DNA of 64,000 nt, taken from NCBI RefSeq assembly GCF_035918155.1, contig NZ_CP109327.1:3100001-3164000 (forward strand), in the 5' to 3' direction. The DNA comes from Streptomyces sp. NBC_01591 (GTDB lineage: Bacteria; Actinomycetota; Actinomycetes; Streptomycetales; Streptomycetaceae). The notes beneath the pieces were generated by a model that was given only the letters and a program-made list of their open reading frames with translations, had not been told where the DNA came from and did not search any database. Positions 1-12,225 of the stretch are shown piece by piece. Both the position numbers and the translations under genes were made by a program. Position 1 is the first letter of the stretch, and every line of letters begins with the position of its first letter.

Positions 1-723
1 CGCGTCGGCCAGGGTGCCGGAGCAGGGGTAGACGACCGCGTAGCGCTGGGCTTCGTCGTCCCAGGAGACCCAGCCCGAGCGCTGGGTGACCGGGACGAAC
101 AGCAGCCGTACGCCGAAGAGTTGCTTCGGGGGATAGTCGTACGCGTTGATCTGGAGCCGGCTCCCGCCGAGCCACCGCATTCCCGGGCGCAGACCGCTCA
201 GGGCGGCGGCCCAGCCGCCCTGGCTCAGCTGACCGGTCCGCGCGACGATGTCCGCCTCGATGATCCGGCGGCGGCGCGGCCAGTCCGGGAGCACGGTGTG
301 CAGCCAGACCCAGTGCAGGACGTCGGCGGCTCGCTGGGCCAGGTCGTCGCGGTCCAGGAGCGCCGGGAGTGGGGCGCCGCCGAGCGACACCGCCAGGTCC
401 GCACGGGCGCGCTCGGGGGTGGTCGACCGGGCGGGGGCCAGCTCCTCCTCGAAGGACGGGGCGCCCTCCCCCGTCGGCGTGGGCGTGATGAAGTCCGCGT
501 TCCAGCTGCCGCCGAGCGCCGCCGGTATGAGAAGTGCCGCGACCGGGTCGGCGGCCTGCCGGGCGCGGTAGGCGGGCAGATGGGCGTCGAGCCAGGCCCG
601 TTCGCCGGGGTGCTCGGGCCGGCCCCGCTCCAGGGAGTTCAGTGCGGAGACGGTCTCGGCGAGGGGTGAGACGACGAACCGGCTCCCCGCGAGCGTGTCC
701 GTGTCGATCTGCCACGTACCCAT
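1..723 (-). CDS. ArsR-type transcriptional regulator (DUF5937-like N-terminal part), 3' end outside window
   Basis: The frame read leftwards from the ATG at 723 stays open for 241 codons to the window edge, so the gene is partial. It begins MGTWQIDTDTLAGSRFVVSP and has the look of the DUF5937 region found in front of the winged helix of many actinobacterial ArsR-family regulators. The DNA-binding domain would lie in the missing part. It is divergent from an MFS transporter 61 bp away, the usual arrangement for a repressor and the exporter it controls. A perfect inverted repeat starts 4 bp upstream of its start codon. Family assignment is from recognition of the N-terminal region only; the effector is unknown. 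Confidence 0.7.
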   Translation of the reverse strand, partial: MGTWQIDTDTLAGSRFVVSPLAETVSALNSLERGRPEHPGERAWLDAHLPAYRARQAADPVAALLIPAALGGSWNADFITPTPTGEGAPSFEEELAPARSTTPERARADLAVSLGGAPLPALLDRDDLAQRAADVLHWVWLHTVLPDWPRRRRIIEADIVARTGQLSQGGWAAALSGLRPGMRWLGGSRLQINAYDYPPKQLFGVRLLFVPVTQRSGWVSWDDEAQRYAVVYPCSGTLADA

Positions 724-726
724 GAC

Positions 727-746
727 GTTTCGCCTCCGCGCGAAAC
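727..746. promoter_or_regulatory. Perfect inverted repeat, probable operator of the divergent regulator/MFS pair
   Basis: GTTTCGC, six bases, then GCGAAAC. It sits in the 61-bp gap between the start codons of the ArsR-like regulator and the MFS transporter. Seven-base arms and the position make it the best candidate for autoregulation. Binding itself is inferred. Confidence 0.55.
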
Positions 747-784
747 TGTAACGGTCGTCCCGGGCCGCCGCCGAGACTCCCCGC

Positions 785-2020
785 ATGCGCACCTACCGGG
801 AACTCTTCCGTACGCCGCAGTTCGGACCGCTCTTCGCGACCAGTGCCGTACAGGTCGCCGCGTCGACGACGAGCGGGCTGGCCCTCGGCACCCTCGTCTA
901 CGCCGCGACCGACTCGCCGCTGCTCGCCGCCCTGTCCATGTTCGGCTCCTCGCTCGCCCAGATGATCGGGGCGACCGTGCTGATGTCGGCGGCGGACCGG
1001 CTGCCGCCCCGGGCCGCGATGACCGGTCTGGCGCTCGCCTTCGGGCTGGCCACCGCCGTCCTCGCCGTGCCCGGGCTGCCGCTGCCGGTGGTCTTCGCGA
1101 TCATCCTGGCCGAGGGCGTGGTCGCGGCCGTGGGCGGCGGTGTGCGGTACGGACTGCTCAACGAGGTGCTGCCCAAGGACGGCTATCTGCTGGGGCGTTC
1201 CGTACTGAACATGTGCTCCGGCCTGATGCAGATCGGCGGGTTCGCGCTCGGTGGGCTTCTGGTGACGACGCTCTCCGCGCGCGGCACGCTGCTGGTCGCC
1301 GCCGCCCTGTATCTGACGGGTGCGGCGGTCGCCCGGTTCGGGCTGATGCGCCGGCCGCCGCGCGCAGCCGGGCGGCCGTCGGCTGCCGAGACCTGGCGGA
1401 TCAACGCCCTGCTGTGGTCCTCGGGCCCGCGCCGCCGGGTCTATCTCGCGCTCTGGGTGCCGAACGGGCTGATCGTCGGCTGCGAGTCGCTCTTCGTCCC
1501 GTACGCCCCCGAGCACGCCGGGCTCCTCTTCGCCTGCGCCGCGCTGGGGATGCTCATCGGGGACACCGTGGCGGGCCGGTTCGTCGCGCGGCGCTGGCGG
1601 GGGCGACTGGCCACGCCGTTGCAGCTGCTCCTGGCCGCCCCTTATCTGCTCTTCGCCGCGCGCCCGGCGCTCCCACTGGCGCTCGCCCTGGCGATGCTCG
1701 CCTCGGTCGGGTTCTCGGCGAGTCTGCTGTTCCAGGAGCGGCTGATGGCCCTGACCCCGGACGAGTTCACCGGTCAGGCGCTCGGCCTGCACTCCTCCGG
1801 GATGCTCACCATGCAGGGCGTCGCGGCGGCGCTGGCCGGCACCGTTGCCCAGTGGACCTCCCCCGCGACGGCGATGACCGTGATGGCGGCGGCCTCGCTC
1901 GCGGTCACCCTGGCCCTGACCGCGGCCGGTCGCCGGGCCGCGGGAGCCGTGGATAGTGTGGCGCCGCATGGGACTTCGGAAGCGGTGGACGTCGCGGGTT
2001 CTGCTGATCGACAAGCATGA
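785..2020 (+). CDS. MFS transporter
   Basis: A 411-residue integral membrane protein with about 12 hydrophobic segments, two bundles separated by a basic loop near residues 195-210 (RRPPRAAGRPS). Length and architecture fit the major facilitator superfamily, in the style of MFS exporters paired with ArsR regulators in Streptomyces. The substrate cannot be read from sequence. The ATG at 785 has no obvious Shine-Dalgarno sequence, and the candidate operator lies 38 bp upstream. The 3' end overlaps the next gene by 53 bp in another frame. Confidence 0.85.
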   Translation: MRTYRELFRTPQFGPLFATSAVQVAASTTSGLALGTLVYAATDSPLLAALSMFGSSLAQMIGATVLMSAADRLPPRAAMTGLALAFGLATAVLAVPGLPLPVVFAIILAEGVVAAVGGGVRYGLLNEVLPKDGYLLGRSVLNMCSGLMQIGGFALGGLLVTTLSARGTLLVAAALYLTGAAVARFGLMRRPPRAAGRPSAAETWRINALLWSSGPRRRVYLALWVPNGLIVGCESLFVPYAPEHAGLLFACAALGMLIGDTVAGRFVARRWRGRLATPLQLLLAAPYLLFAARPALPLALALAMLASVGFSASLLFQERLMALTPDEFTGQALGLHSSGMLTMQGVAAALAGTVAQWTSPATAMTVMAAASLAVTLALTAAGRRAAGAVDSVAPHGTSEAVDVAGSADRQA

Positions 2021-2600
2021 CCGGCTGCTGCTGTTGTGCGGCAGGGACCCCAGGCGGGACGGTGCCCGGTGGTGGTTCACCGTCGGCGGTGGGGTCGAGG
2101 ACGGCGAGGATTATGTGCGGGCCGCGATACGGGAGGTCCGGGAGGAGACCGCGCTGAGGCTGCCGGCCGACCGGCTGGGGCCGGTGGTGTGGACCCGGCA
2201 GACACTGTTCAGCGTGGACGGTCAGGGCTTCGACCAGTACGAGGAGTACCGCGTGGCCCGCGTCACCGCCGCCGAGGTGGCGGCGATGCGGGTGGAGACC
2301 GACGAGGCCCGGTACGGCCATCGTTGGTGGCCGGTGGACGAGCTGGCGGTCACCCGGGAGACGGTCCGGCCGAAGGGGATGGGCGGGCTCCTGCCGCCCC
2401 TGCTCGGGTGCCCTTCCCCCGGTCGGCCGCCGCTGGACCTGGGCGACTTCGACGAGGACGAGGACCCCGACCGCCACCCCCGGCGCAGAACGGCTCGCCG
2501 CACGCGTGAGGCGGGGCGGTGCGGGGCCGTGCGGCGGACGGCCCCGCGCCGCGCCTGGTGGATCAGTCGAAGATCGGGTCCTGCGTCCGGGTCCGCTTGA
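1968..2600 (+). CDS. NUDIX hydrolase
   Basis: NUDIX proteins hydrolyse nucleoside diphosphates linked to another group. The NUDIX box is clear at about residues 41-63: GGGVEDGE, then REVREETAL, with the usual glycine of EExGU replaced by alanine. I start at the ATG at 1968 (MGLRKRWTS), inside the 3' end of the MFS gene; a GTG at 1956 in the same frame is possible. The last 40 or so residues are Arg/Pro-rich and look unlike a folded domain, and the stop lies 38 bp inside the convergent reductase gene. The native C-terminus may therefore be shorter, or a frameshift may exist near 2440-2510. Substrate unknown. Confidence 0.8.
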   Translation: MGLRKRWTSRVLLIDKHDRLLLLCGRDPRRDGARWWFTVGGGVEDGEDYVRAAIREVREETALRLPADRLGPVVWTRQTLFSVDGQGFDQYEEYRVARVTAAEVAAMRVETDEARYGHRWWPVDELAVTRETVRPKGMGGLLPPLLGCPSPGRPPLDLGDFDEDEDPDRHPRRRTARRTREAGRCGAVRRTAPRRAWWISRRSGPASGSA

Positions 2601-3210
2601 TCTCGTAGAAGCCGGGGGTCGACGCCACCAGCAGCGTGCCGTCCCACAGCTTCGCCGCCGCCTCGCCCTTCGGGGCGGGGGTGACGACCGGGCCGAAGAA
2701 GGCGATCTGCTCGCCGTCCGCGCCCGGCACGGCGATGACCGGGGTGCCGACGTCCTGGCCGACCTTGTCGATGCCCTCCTTGTGCGAGGCGCGCAGCTCG
2801 GCGTCGTACACGTCCGAGTCCGCGAAGTCCGCCAGCTCGACGGGCAGGCCGACGTCCTGGAGCGCCCCCACGACCGCCTCGCGGGTGGCGCCCTCGCCCT
2901 GGTTGTGGAAGCGGGTGCCGAGCGCGGTGTACAGCGGGCCGACGACCTCGTCGCCGTGCTTCTGCTGGGCGGCGATGACTACGCGGACCGGGCCCCACCC
3001 CTTCTCCAGCAGCTCGCGGTACTCCTCCGGCAGCTCGTCGATCCGGTCCTCGTTGAGGACGGACAGGCTCATCACGTGCCAGCGGACCTCGACGTCGCGG
3101 ACCTTCTCCACCTCCAGCATCCAGCGGGAGGTCATCCAGGCCCAGGGGCAGAGCGGGTCGAACCAGAAATCGACAGGGGTCTTGCCGGCCGCCGTGCTGT
3201 TGTCGGGCAT
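2563..3210 (-). CDS. DsbA-family mycothiol-dependent reductase (Rv2466c type)
   Basis: A 215-residue thioredoxin-fold protein of the DsbA/FrnE-like class. N-terminal FWFDPLCPWAWMTSRW places the active-site cysteine at residue 21, and the cis-proline loop is GTPVIAVPG. This is typical of the actinobacterial mycothiol-dependent reductases related to M. tuberculosis Rv2466c. The second position of the CxxC motif is alanine, so a monothiol mechanism using mycothiol is inferred. I chose the ATG at 3210 because GAGGAGAG lies just upstream; an ATG nine codons earlier has no such site. It is divergent from pepN. Physiological substrate unknown. Confidence 0.85.
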   Translation of the reverse strand: MPDNSTAAGKTPVDFWFDPLCPWAWMTSRWMLEVEKVRDVEVRWHVMSLSVLNEDRIDELPEEYRELLEKGWGPVRVVIAAQQKHGDEVVGPLYTALGTRFHNQGEGATREAVVGALQDVGLPVELADFADSDVYDAELRASHKEGIDKVGQDVGTPVIAVPGADGEQIAFFGPVVTPAPKGEAAAKLWDGTLLVASTPGFYEIKRTRTQDPIFD

Positions 3211-3343
3211 CGTCTCTCCTCGTAAGGGCGATCGCATCTGTGCGCAGAACGTCCCCGGAGGCGCCCGCCATTCCCGAGTGCCGGGCCGAGTAGCAGCATG
3301 GGAGGATCAAAACCATTCGAACGTGACACAAAGGAGTGCGCCC

Positions 3344-5965
3344 GTGCCCGGTGAGAACCTGTCCCGCGACGAGGCCCGAGCAAGGGCCGAGCTGCTGACC
3401 GTCGACGGTTACGAGGTCGAGCTCGATCTGCGTTCCGCCGTCGGTGGTCCCGACGGGGGCCAGGACGCCGCCTCCGCTCCGCGGACCTTCCGCTCGGTGA
3501 CCACGATCCGGTTCCGCAACGCGCGGGCGGGGGCGTCGACCTTCGCGGATCTGGTGGCGCCGGCCGTGAACGCGGTGACGCTGAACGGGCGGTCGCTCGA
3601 TCCCGCCGCGGTCTTCGACGGCACGCGGGTGGCGCTGGACGAGCTGCCGGAGGGCGAGAACGTCCTGGTGGTCGACGCGCAGTGCGCGTACAGCCGGACC
3701 GGTGAGGGCATGCACCGCTTCGTCGACCCGGAGGACGGCGAGGTCTACCTCTACACGCAGTACGAGCCGGCCGACTCGCGGCGCGTCTTCACCAACTTCG
3801 AGCAGCCCGACCTGAAGGCCCCCTTCCGCTTCCAGGTGACGGCGCCGGAGGGCTGGACGGTCTGGAGCAACGGGGCGGAGGAGTCGCGGGACGGCGGGGT
3901 CTGGCGGTTCGCCGAGACGAAGCCGATCTCCACGTACATCACGGCGGTCGTCGCCGGTCCGTACCACTACGTGACGGACTCCTACAGCCGTACCTTCGAG
4001 GACGGTACGACGCTGGAGATCCCGCTCGGCGCGATGTGCCGCAAGGGGCTCGCCCGGCACTTCGACGCGGACGACGTCTTCCTGATCACCAAGCAGGGCC
4101 TGGACTTCTTCCACGACAACTTCGACTACCCGTATCCGTTCGGGAAGTACGACCAGGCGTTCGTGCCCGAGTACAACCTCGGCGCGATGGAGAACCCGGG
4201 CTGTGTCACGTTCCGCGAGGAGTTCATCTTCCGCGGCAAGGTGACGCAGGCCGCGTACGAGGGCCGGGCCAACGTCATCCTGCACGAGATGGCGCACATG
4301 TGGTTCGGCGACCTCGTCACCATGCAGTGGTGGGACGACCTGTGGCTGAAGGAGTCCTTCGCCGACTTCATGGGCGTCTTCGCGATGGTCGGGGCGACCC
4401 GTTTCGAGAACGGCTGGATCACCTTCGCCAACAATCGCAAGTCCTGGGCGTACCGCGCCGACCAGCTGCCGTCCACGCACCCGATCACGGCCGACATCCG
4501 TGACCTGGAGGACGCCAAGCTGAACTTCGACGGCATCACGTACGCCAAGGGCGCCTCGGTCCTGAAGCAGCTGGTCGCGTACGTGGGGCGGGAGGCGTTC
4601 CTGGAGGGTGCCCGGCGCTACTTCAAGAAGCACGCCTACGGCAACACCCAGCTGGGCGATCTGCTGTCCGTGCTGGCCGAGACGTCCGGGCGTGACATGA
4701 CCGCCTGGTCGCGGTCGTGGCTGCAGACCGCGGGCGTCAACTCGCTGACGCCGGTGGTGACGTACGACTCGGCGGACCGGATCACGGAGCTGGCGGTCCT
4801 CCAGGAGGCGGCCGACTCCCACCCGGAGCTGCGGCCGCACCGGGTCGCGGTGGGCCTGTACCGGTGTGCCGCCGACGGCGACCTGGTGCGGTACGCCCGC
4901 GCCGAGGTGGACGTGGCCGGTCCGCGCACGGTGGTCGGGGAGCTGGCGGGGGCCGAGCGGCCCGAGCTGATCCTGGTCAACGACGACGACCTCACGTACT
5001 GCAAGGTCCGCTTCGACGAGGTGTCGCTGGCCACGCTGCGGGCGCACCTCGGTGACATGACCGACCCTCTGGCGCGGGCGCTGTGCTGGTCGGCGCTGTG
5101 GAGCCTGACCCGGGACGGTCTGATGCCGGCCCGCGACTTCGTCTCGCTCGTCCTGGCCTTCTCGGGCCGGGAGTCCGACATCGGCGTGCTGCAGATGCTG
5201 CACATCTGGACCCGGACCGCGCTCGTGCAGTACGCGGCGCCCGGGTGGCGCGAGGGGGGCGGCCGGGCGCTGGCCGAGGGTGCGCTGCGGGAGCTGCGGG
5301 TCGCCGAGCCGGGCAGCGAGCACCAGCTGGCGTGGGCGCGGTTCTTCGCGTCGGTCGCCGACTCGGACGCGGACTTCCAGCTGCTGTCCGGGCTGCTGGA
5401 CGGCTCGGCCCGGATCGACGGGCTCGACGTCGACCAGGAGCTGCGGTGGGCGTTCCTGTCCCCGCTGGCCTCGCACGGTGTGGCCGACGAGTCGGTGATC
5501 GATGCCGAGCTGGACCGCGACGACACGGCGTCCGGCAAGCGGCACCAGGTGCGGTGCCTGGCCTCCCGGCCCTCCGAGGCGGTCAAGGGGCAGGCCTGGG
5601 CGGGCGTCGTGGAGTCGGAGGCGCTGTCCAACGCGTTGGTGGAGGCGACGATCTCGGGCTTCACCCAGTCGTCGCAGCGGGAGTTGCTGGCGCCGTACGC
5701 GGGCAAGTACTTCGACGCGATCGAGCGGGTGTGGGCCGAGCGGTCGATCCAGATCGGGGTGATCGTGGTCAAGGGCCTGTTCCCGGCCCTTCAGGACGAC
5801 CCGTCGACGCTGGCCGCGACGGACACGTGGCTGGCCGCCCACGCGGATGCGGCGCCGGCTCTGCGGAGGCTGGTACTGGAGGCCCGGGACGATCTGGCGC
5901 GGGCGTTGCGGGCGCAGGCGTGCGACGCGGGCGCGGCGGAGGCCGGGGCCGGGGCCGGGATCTGA
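3344..5965 (+). CDS. pepN: Aminopeptidase N (M1 zinc metallopeptidase), copy 1
   Basis: An 873-residue M1-family aminopeptidase that removes N-terminal residues from peptides in the cytoplasm. The exopeptidase motif GAMEN is at residues 280-284, the zinc ligands HEMAH at 314-318, and the third ligand is the Glu of WLKESFADF about 19 residues later. An ERAP1-like C-terminal helical domain follows. The GTG at 3344 is preceded by AAAGGAG at 9 bp; no signal peptide is present. A second full-length paralogue lies at 12226-14808 in the same orientation, and the two share similarity even in their untranslated leaders. Compared with that copy, this one carries an extra hydrophilic stretch near residues 30-45 and ends in an Ala/Gly tail. 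Confidence 0.93.
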   Translation: MPGENLSRDEARARAELLTVDGYEVELDLRSAVGGPDGGQDAASAPRTFRSVTTIRFRNARAGASTFADLVAPAVNAVTLNGRSLDPAAVFDGTRVALDELPEGENVLVVDAQCAYSRTGEGMHRFVDPEDGEVYLYTQYEPADSRRVFTNFEQPDLKAPFRFQVTAPEGWTVWSNGAEESRDGGVWRFAETKPISTYITAVVAGPYHYVTDSYSRTFEDGTTLEIPLGAMCRKGLARHFDADDVFLITKQGLDFFHDNFDYPYPFGKYDQAFVPEYNLGAMENPGCVTFREEFIFRGKVTQAAYEGRANVILHEMAHMWFGDLVTMQWWDDLWLKESFADFMGVFAMVGATRFENGWITFANNRKSWAYRADQLPSTHPITADIRDLEDAKLNFDGITYAKGASVLKQLVAYVGREAFLEGARRYFKKHAYGNTQLGDLLSVLAETSGRDMTAWSRSWLQTAGVNSLTPVVTYDSADRITELAVLQEAADSHPELRPHRVAVGLYRCAADGDLVRYARAEVDVAGPRTVVGELAGAERPELILVNDDDLTYCKVRFDEVSLATLRAHLGDMTDPLARALCWSALWSLTRDGLMPARDFVSLVLAFSGRESDIGVLQMLHIWTRTALVQYAAPGWREGGGRALAEGALRELRVAEPGSEHQLAWARFFASVADSDADFQLLSGLLDGSARIDGLDVDQELRWAFLSPLASHGVADESVIDAELDRDDTASGKRHQVRCLASRPSEAVKGQAWAGVVESEALSNALVEATISGFTQSSQRELLAPYAGKYFDAIERVWAERSIQIGVIVVKGLFPALQDDPSTLAATDTWLAAHADAAPALRRLVLEARDDLARALRAQACDAGAAEAGAGAGI

Positions 5966-5978
5966 CGGACGCGGGGCG

Positions 5979-6066
5979 GGCCGGGGCGGTCCGGGGCGGG
6001 GCCAGGTGCCCTGCCCCGGACCGCCCCGGCCGCCTTCGGCTGCCTTTCGGCCGCCGGAAGGCGGCC
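5979..6066 (+). terminator. Strong double hairpin after pepN
   Basis: A perfect 19-bp inverted repeat (5979-5997 with 6013-6031, loop 15) is followed by a second perfect 10-bp stem (6029-6038 with 6057-6066) that shares three bases with the first. There is no U-tract, as is usual in Streptomyces. It begins 14 bp after the pepN stop. Confidence 0.8.
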
Positions 6067-6112
6067 GAGACGGGCCCTTTCGGTCGTCGAACGTGCGTAC
6101 TTTAGGACGGCG

Positions 6113-6141
6113 TTGTCCTGAATTGTCGACGAGCGTGTAAC
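6113..6141 (+). promoter_or_regulatory. Probable promoter of the 6155 gene
   Basis: TTGTCC and TGTAAC are separated by 17 bp. The predicted start of transcription, about 6148, lies only a few bases before the GTG at 6155, so the mRNA may be nearly leaderless. The short repeat AGGAC-n6-GTCCT overlaps the -35 element. Inference from consensus only. Confidence 0.45.
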
Positions 6142-6154
6142 AGGGGTTAGCACC

Positions 6155-7264
6155 GTGGTGCCATGCGGGATACCCCGAAGCATGACCCAGAACACCCCGC
6201 CCTCCCCCTGCCACCCCCGCATCGCCGACGATCTCCGCCAACGCGTGCTGTCCGCAGCGCAGTTGAGGGAGCAGGGCGTGTCCGCCGCGCAGGCCGCCGC
6301 GCACTGCGGGGCCGGTGGGCCGTGGCAGCAGCCGCTGCCCGGCGTGTACGTCCTGCACCCGGAACCGCCCACCGGCGAGGAACGGCTGCGTGCCGCCCTG
6401 CTGTACGCCGGACGGCCACCGGCCTCCGGCCGCCGGAGCGTACCGGCGCAGTCGGGACGGGAGCCGGAGACGGAGCCCGGGTACGGCGAGGCCATGCTCA
6501 CCGGGCTCGCCGCGCTCGCCCTGCACGGGTTCGCCGCCGTGCCGCCGCCCGCGTCTGCGGACGACATCGACGTACTGGTGCCGCGCACCCGGCGGCTGCG
6601 CCCGGTCGGGTACGTGCGCCTGGTGCGCTGCTCCGAAGCGCCCCGCGCCGAGCAGGTGCACGGCCTGCCCGTGGCCCCCGTGGAGCGGGCGCTCGCGGAC
6701 GCGGTCGCCGGGCTCGGGGACCCCTTGGCCGTGCGCGGGCTGCTCATCGAGGCGGTGCGCGGCGGGTACTGCGAACCAGCCGCCGTCGTACGCGAGTTGA
6801 GCCGCGCGAAGCTGCTGGGCCGGCCACAGGTGGTGCAGGCCGTCGACTCGTTCCTCGCCGAGGGCCGGGCGCTGGCGGAGAGCCGGCTGTACGACATGGT
6901 GCGGACGTACGGGCTGCCGGAGCCGCTGTGGAACGTGGAGCTGCGCCTGCCCGGCGGCCCCTGCCTCGGCGGCGTGGACGCCTACTGGCCCGAGCAGGCG
7001 GTCGCCGTGGAACTCGACACCAAAGCGCCGCGGCGCGGCGGGCCCGACGACGGCCGGTACCGGGAGGAGCGGGAGCAGGGGGGCCGGTGGTCCGGGTACG
7101 CCGCGGAGCGGGAGCACCTGGAGCGGCTCGGCGTCACCGTCGTCCGCCTCGCACCGAAGAAGCTCCGCGACGCGAGCGAGCAGCAGGCGGTCGTGGTGCG
7201 TACGGCGCTGATGGCGGCGGCCGACCGCGAACCGGCGGCGTATGTGATGATCCTGCCCCGTTGA
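6155..7264 (+). CDS. Uncharacterised protein with AbiEi-like / PD-(D/E)XK-like C-terminal region
   Basis: A 369-residue soluble protein. The N-terminal half has winged-helix-like segments and a block around PGVYVLHPEPPTGEERLRAA, then LAALALHGFAAV and DIDVLVPRTRRLRPVGYVRL. This pattern recalls the AbiEi-type transcriptional antitoxin/DUF559 families of actinobacteria. The C-terminal third has VAVELDTKAPRRGG, similar to the acidic core of Vsr/DUF559 PD-(D/E)XK nucleases, but the full catalytic set is not obvious. No AbiEii-like nucleotidyltransferase toxin lies next to it. The start may be the GTG at 6155, close to the predicted transcript start, or the ATG at 6182; neither has a good ribosome-binding site. 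Function unknown. Confidence 0.6.
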   Translation: MVPCGIPRSMTQNTPPSPCHPRIADDLRQRVLSAAQLREQGVSAAQAAAHCGAGGPWQQPLPGVYVLHPEPPTGEERLRAALLYAGRPPASGRRSVPAQSGREPETEPGYGEAMLTGLAALALHGFAAVPPPASADDIDVLVPRTRRLRPVGYVRLVRCSEAPRAEQVHGLPVAPVERALADAVAGLGDPLAVRGLLIEAVRGGYCEPAAVVRELSRAKLLGRPQVVQAVDSFLAEGRALAESRLYDMVRTYGLPEPLWNVELRLPGGPCLGGVDAYWPEQAVAVELDTKAPRRGGPDDGRYREEREQGGRWSGYAAEREHLERLGVTVVRLAPKKLRDASEQQAVVVRTALMAAADREPAAYVMILPR

Positions 7265-7273
7265 GAACGGCGG

Positions 7274-7336
7274 GCGGGTCATAGGCGTCGCTCAGCGGGT
7301 CATGGGCGTCACCCAGCGGGTCACAGGCGCCGCTTA
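7274..7336. repeat. Three tandem copies of a 21-bp unit
   Basis: Units at 7274-7294, 7295-7315 and 7316-7336 follow the pattern GCGGGTCAtrGGCGTCrCyCA; the third is the most diverged. They lie in the gap between the 6155 gene and the subtilase. CTGATG-GCA-CATCAG follows at 7352-7366. Role unknown. Confidence 0.75.
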
Positions 7337-7493
7337 TTCACCGCTTTATTCCTGATGGCACATCAGCCCCGGTGGCGGAAGCCCGCCATGTCCTCATCTC
7401 GCCCCCTTCAACTCTCCACAAACCCCGGTCATTTACGAAAGGGTGAGCGGTCATCCGGTACCGAATTCCGGACTCTCTCTTTCATATCCAGGG

Positions 7494-12023
<4,530 letters not shown>

Positions 12024-12024
<1 letters not shown>

Positions 12025-12078
12025 GAGCCTGCCGGGTGACCTCAGATCCGCCCGGTCGGAGGTCACCCGGCAGGCTCT
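12024..12078 (+). terminator. Perfect 20-bp hairpin overlapping the asd stop codon
   Basis: Arms 12024-12043 and 12059-12078 are perfectly complementary with a 15-base loop. The left arm starts at the last base of the asd stop codon. Confidence 0.85.
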
Positions 12079-12096
12079 GACGCCCGACGGATACGG

Positions 12097-12133
12097 GAAA
12101 GGGCGGCCACCGGTGTGCGGTGGCCGCCCTTTC
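12097..12133. terminator. Second perfect hairpin between asd and pepN copy 2
   Basis: A 16-bp perfect stem (12097-12112 with 12118-12133) encloses a 5-base loop GTGTG. It lies 18 bp after the first hairpin. The arms begin GAAA and end TTTC, so on either strand a short T-run follows, and it could act in both directions. Confidence 0.75.
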
Positions 12134-12225
12134 GTAAGCGCGCACCCGCCGCGGACCGGGCCCCCCGCCGGAGTCTGTGGCGTGGAAGGATGACCAGAAA
12201 CGTCACATACCAAGGAGATGACCGC

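Noticed and set aside
2222..7282. Very long open frame antisense to pepN copy 1 and neighbours
   Set aside because: Composition is Arg/Gly/Pro-rich with no domain, and it runs opposite to genes with clear catalytic motifs. It is a side effect of high third-position GC.
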